Positions 4,711-7,236 of a stretch of DNA of 7,236 nt are shown piece by piece; positions within the stretch are counted from its first letter, which is position 1; the number at the start of each line of letters is the position of its first letter. The notes under the pieces are model-generated. The model searched no databases. It had not been told where the DNA came from and worked only from the letters and a program-made list of their open reading frames with translations. The position numbers and the translations under genes are program-made. Origin of the DNA: Candidatus Ruminimicrobiellum caprinum (GTDB lineage: Bacteria; Elusimicrobiota; Endomicrobiia; Endomicrobiales; Endomicrobiaceae); NCBI GenBank assembly GCA_017413305.1, contig JAFPUA010000320.1, positions 1 through 7,236 on the forward strand, written 5' to 3'.

Positions 4711-6906
4711 CTACACACTCCACGACATCATATTAAAATTCTTTGTCGGTTTTGGAATTGTTACAGATGCCTGATACGGCCATCTTTCTACTTCCATATT
4801 ATCTTTATCAACACTGACAGTAAACTCAATACTGTTATAATTTTCCGGAAGTTTTAAAATCTTTAACGGAATTCTTATTTCCATTATAGATTTAAACTTT
4901 ATATCTTCCGAAGACAAAAAGAATTTTTCTTTAGAATTTTCATAAAGAATATAAAATTCTACCAAGTTTCCGTTCATATCAAACTTCGCGGAAATTTTAT
5001 TTCTTACGGGTTCTAAGAAGTTTATATTAAAATTAAAATTTTCTATTTCTTTACTTTTTTCTTCGATGTCCAACTTCAAAGCAAAATAAATATTTTCTAA
5101 ATCAAAACCATAATTGAAATATTTTAATATGGTTGCAACCTGATGCATCGAGCCGCCGCTGTGACCGATAATATAATGCCCGGACTTTTTCCATTCAAAA
5201 TAGTTCGACAGTTCTCCGTCAATAATAGGTGTTATTAACGATGTCGGCATAGCAAAGTTATTGCCTGTAGCAACTCTTCCTTGTCCTTTTATGGATTTAT
5301 ATAAATAATCAGGAATTTTTTCGTTTAGCAAACTGTAAATAGCCATTAAATGTTGTCTAAACAATAAATCAAACATTGCATCATTTCCGGAAGAATGGTC
5401 GTCGCCGTACCACCAGTTCCAGTCGGAACCTTCCGCTGCATACAGTATCTGCCAAACTTTCTTTTCAAGGTCGCTACCGGCAAATTCGGGATGCTGTTTC
5501 GTGTATTCAACCAAGAAATCTCTTGTTTGACCTAAATATGTCCATGAAGTGTTATCTTCATTATGGCCTATCCATATACCGAAATTTCCGTTTATCCAAG
5601 AACCGGCTCTTAAATTCGTTATTGTGTTTTTTGGGGGGAACTTTTCAAGATAATCGCTTATTGTTACGGTTTCAATTTCTTCTTCTTTTTCAAGAGCTGC
5701 ATACAACTTAGAAAGGAAATCTCTTCCATCGTTTGGATAGTATTCCCAACAGTTTTCTCCGTCAAGAATTACTGAGACCAAAGTATGCTCGTAGTCATTA
5801 CCTACAAAATTTCCTATATTTTTAATTTTTGATATAAAATCTTTTACGGCATCGTCAGGGTTCCATTTGGAATATACAAACCCGATTGAATCTGAAAGAC
5901 CGTGATCTCTAAAAATCATATTTACATTCTTACCGTCAATACTTACTGTGTATGGTCTGAACAGATATCTTCTGTTTTCAAATACTTTGTTATAGCTTGC
6001 AGCAAGTACAGCTTCATCGGTAGCAAGCCATTTTATTCCGTTATCGGAAACTATTTTTATTACTTCGTTACATACTGACCCTTCCGAAGGCCACATACCT
6101 TTCGGTTTTCTTCCGAAAAGTTTTTCATAATAATTTATTGCGTTTTGTACATGCCAAACGGTATCTTCCGGATGAGAAAATCTTTTCTTTGGAAGCACAA
6201 TATTCGGTGTTGCATCTAAAGCATTGTTTGTGTCACATAAAAGAGGCATTATAGGATGATAAAAAGGCGTTACCGAAACTTCTATTTGTCCTCTGTCCTG
6301 CAACTCTTTATGCTTTTCTACAATCATTCCGCAAATTTTTAGTTGTTTTTTTATAAGAATTCTTTTTTCTTCTTCGGTAAAATCTCTGCCTTTTATGTAT
6401 AAAGAATCAATAAACTCGTCGTGTGTCCTCCAGTATGGGTCAAACCAAGATAAATTAAACCATACCTGTAAATCTCTAATATCTTCGGGTTTAAAATAAT
6501 TCAGCATTCTTTTAATATCGTCTTGACTAGTCTGTTTTCCTCTTTTGTCAAGCAACTGGTGATATCTGTTGTAAGGATATACCATTGTTTCCCAGTTTGC
6601 CATAAAGAAGTTCATAAGAATAAAAATCTTTTCTTCTTCGTTAAGCTCCAAAACAGGTTTTAATGTAAGGTCAAGGAACTTGTCCTTTGCTATTCCCTTA
6701 GCGTACTCGTCTAACTGAATTAATAATGAAGGAACCAAATTTATATTTGATTTTATTTTCGGATAATCGTCTAAAATTGCAACCATGTCGTAGTAATCTT
6801 TAGTTGCGTGCAGACGCACCCAAGGTAATTCGTACGTGTTGCTGAGGGGGTCTTTATAAATGGGTTGATGTTGGTGCCATAAGAATGCTAAGTATGTTTT
6901 TTTCAT
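4711..6906 (-). CDS. Glycoside hydrolase family 57 protein (alpha-glucan-acting type)
   Basis: A 731-residue GH57 enzyme. The conserved GH57 regions are visible in order: WHQHQP (residues 10-15), EVSVTPFYHPIMPLL (209-223), MWPSEGS with candidate nucleophile E275 (271-277), VILDGENCWEYYP with candidate acid/base D382 (379-391), and WNWWYGDDHSSG...FRQHL (497-520). A beta-rich C-terminal part follows (about 600-731). GH57 members cleave, transfer or branch alpha-glucans with retention of configuration; the exact activity of this long type cannot be read from sequence. With no signal peptide it should act in the cytoplasm, probably on glycogen- or starch-like polymers. The ATG at 6906 is preceded by AGGAAG and opens straight into the family start MKKTYLAFLWHQHQP; the in-frame extension to 6960 is repeat element B. 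The DUF1805 gene follows. Confidence 0.94.
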   Translation of the reverse strand: MKKTYLAFLWHQHQPIYKDPLSNTYELPWVRLHATKDYYDMVAILDDYPKIKSNINLVPSLLIQLDEYAKGIAKDKFLDLTLKPVLELNEEEKIFILMNFFMANWETMVYPYNRYHQLLDKRGKQTSQDDIKRMLNYFKPEDIRDLQVWFNLSWFDPYWRTHDEFIDSLYIKGRDFTEEEKRILIKKQLKICGMIVEKHKELQDRGQIEVSVTPFYHPIMPLLCDTNNALDATPNIVLPKKRFSHPEDTVWHVQNAINYYEKLFGRKPKGMWPSEGSVCNEVIKIVSDNGIKWLATDEAVLAASYNKVFENRRYLFRPYTVSIDGKNVNMIFRDHGLSDSIGFVYSKWNPDDAVKDFISKIKNIGNFVGNDYEHTLVSVILDGENCWEYYPNDGRDFLSKLYAALEKEEEIETVTISDYLEKFPPKNTITNLRAGSWINGNFGIWIGHNEDNTSWTYLGQTRDFLVEYTKQHPEFAGSDLEKKVWQILYAAEGSDWNWWYGDDHSSGNDAMFDLLFRQHLMAIYSLLNEKIPDYLYKSIKGQGRVATGNNFAMPTSLITPIIDGELSNYFEWKKSGHYIIGHSGGSMHQVATILKYFNYGFDLENIYFALKLDIEEKSKEIENFNFNINFLEPVRNKISAKFDMNGNLVEFYILYENSKEKFFLSSEDIKFKSIMEIRIPLKILKLPENYNSIEFTVSVDKDNMEVERWPYQASVTIPKPTKNFNMMSWSV

Positions 6907-6915
6907 ATTACTTCC

Positions 6916-7050
6916 TATATCGGCCTTAATATTTGGGCTGCAATTTTGAAACTCAAACACTTATGTGTTATAAGACACACACCGCGTGTTTGTGTTTCTT
7001 CATTTCGCCTCAAATCTTAAGGTCTCAAAAAATTTTCTTTGAAAATTTTT
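6916..7050 (-). repeat. Structured repeat element B, copy in front of GH57
   Basis: This is the second copy of the element at 2225-2369, same strand and same position just before a start codon (it ends 10 nt before the GH57 ATG). Ends: GGCCTTAA at 6922-6929 faces TTAAGGTC at 7017-7024 (one G-U on the plus strand, A-C on the minus). The internal stem pairs 6948-6960 with 6986-6998 at 12 of 13 positions, in sequence unrelated to the MoxR copy. The flanking hairpin 7028-7037/7041-7050 (10 bp, 3-nt loop) has no sequence in common with its MoxR counterpart, yet stands the same 3 nt from the GACC end. This copy is shorter in the middle, where the MoxR copy has an extra GC-rich segment. Confidence 0.7.
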
Positions 7051-7087
7051 AACGACAACTACAAACATCAAAAAGGAAATATGTTCG

Positions 7088-7236
7088 AGTGCTGTCTGTA
7101 GCCGTCTATGAGCGCTGAAATTTTTAGAGTAAAATTCAGTTGAGTAGAGAATTTTAGGGCGACCATGTTCGTGGTGTTTTCCGTCTTCCTATAGTCGTTA
7201 GGAAAACACAGTTGGAGCCCGGCTTTAAAAATTTCA
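7088..7236 (+). ncRNA. Structured RNA element A, copy 2 (cut by the window edge)
   Basis: Same architecture as copy 1 with no insertion or deletion from 7130 onward. P1 pairs 7116-7129 with 7223-7236 (14 bp with one G-U, reaching exactly the last base of the window). The 46 nt at 7130-7175 are identical to 80-125. P4 pairs 7176-7182 with 7201-7207. A small stem AGTGCT (7088-7093)/AGCGCT (7111-7116) corresponds to GCAC/GTGC at 41-44/63-66, around a conserved GTCTATGAG. The 5' limit of the RNA and the outer helix cannot be set because the 3' flank is missing. No convincing promoter was found upstream. Confidence 0.68.

Noticed and set aside
1..7236. CRISPR array, tRNA or rRNA genes, insertion sequence or transposase
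   Set aside because: No regularly spaced direct repeats, no cloverleaf or rRNA signature and no transposase-like frame were seen on either strand.

Overview
This is an AT-rich bacterial window in which every confident protein gene is on the minus strand. Strong AGGAGG-type ribosome sites, three closely spaced type IV pilin-like genes, a MoxR/DUF58 pair and a GH57 enzyme without a signal peptide suggest a Gram-negative-type bacterium. Overall style recalls Elusimicrobiota/Endomicrobia, but that is an impression from protein character, not a proven assignment.

Reading on the minus strand (right to left): a large GH57 alpha-glucan-type enzyme (6906-4711) is followed by a small DUF1805/YunC-like protein (4645-4355). 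Then comes a perfect sigma70-type promoter (TTGACA-17-TATAAT, 4295-4267) that drives a ~235-nt structured RNA (about 4260-4025) with a three-way junction, a 9-bp pseudoknot and a terminator-like last hairpin. Immediately downstream lie three paralogous pilin-like genes (3959-3495, 3420-2968, 2945-2502), closed by an intrinsic terminator near 2438-2403. Next is the MoxR AAA+ ATPase (2206-1214) and its usual partner, a DUF58 protein (1124-234).

Most of the unexplained content is RNA-like. Element A occurs twice on the plus strand, at the two window edges (about 20-224, and 7088 to the right edge). The copies share a 46-nt identical core, but their helices differ by compensatory base changes, which is internal comparative evidence for a conserved plus-strand RNA. 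Element B occurs twice on the minus strand, directly in front of the MoxR gene (2225-2369) and the GH57 gene (6916-7050). Its ends are complementary and its internal stems have different sequences but keep pairing. The promoter-driven RNA before the pilin genes is a third, unrelated candidate. I could not match any of the three to a known RNA class by eye.

The likely layout is four units: GH57-DUF1805; ncRNA/leader plus pilin triplet; MoxR-DUF58; and plus-strand element A transcripts at both edges, the left one convergent with DUF58. No tRNA, rRNA, CRISPR array, transposase or recombinase is visible.
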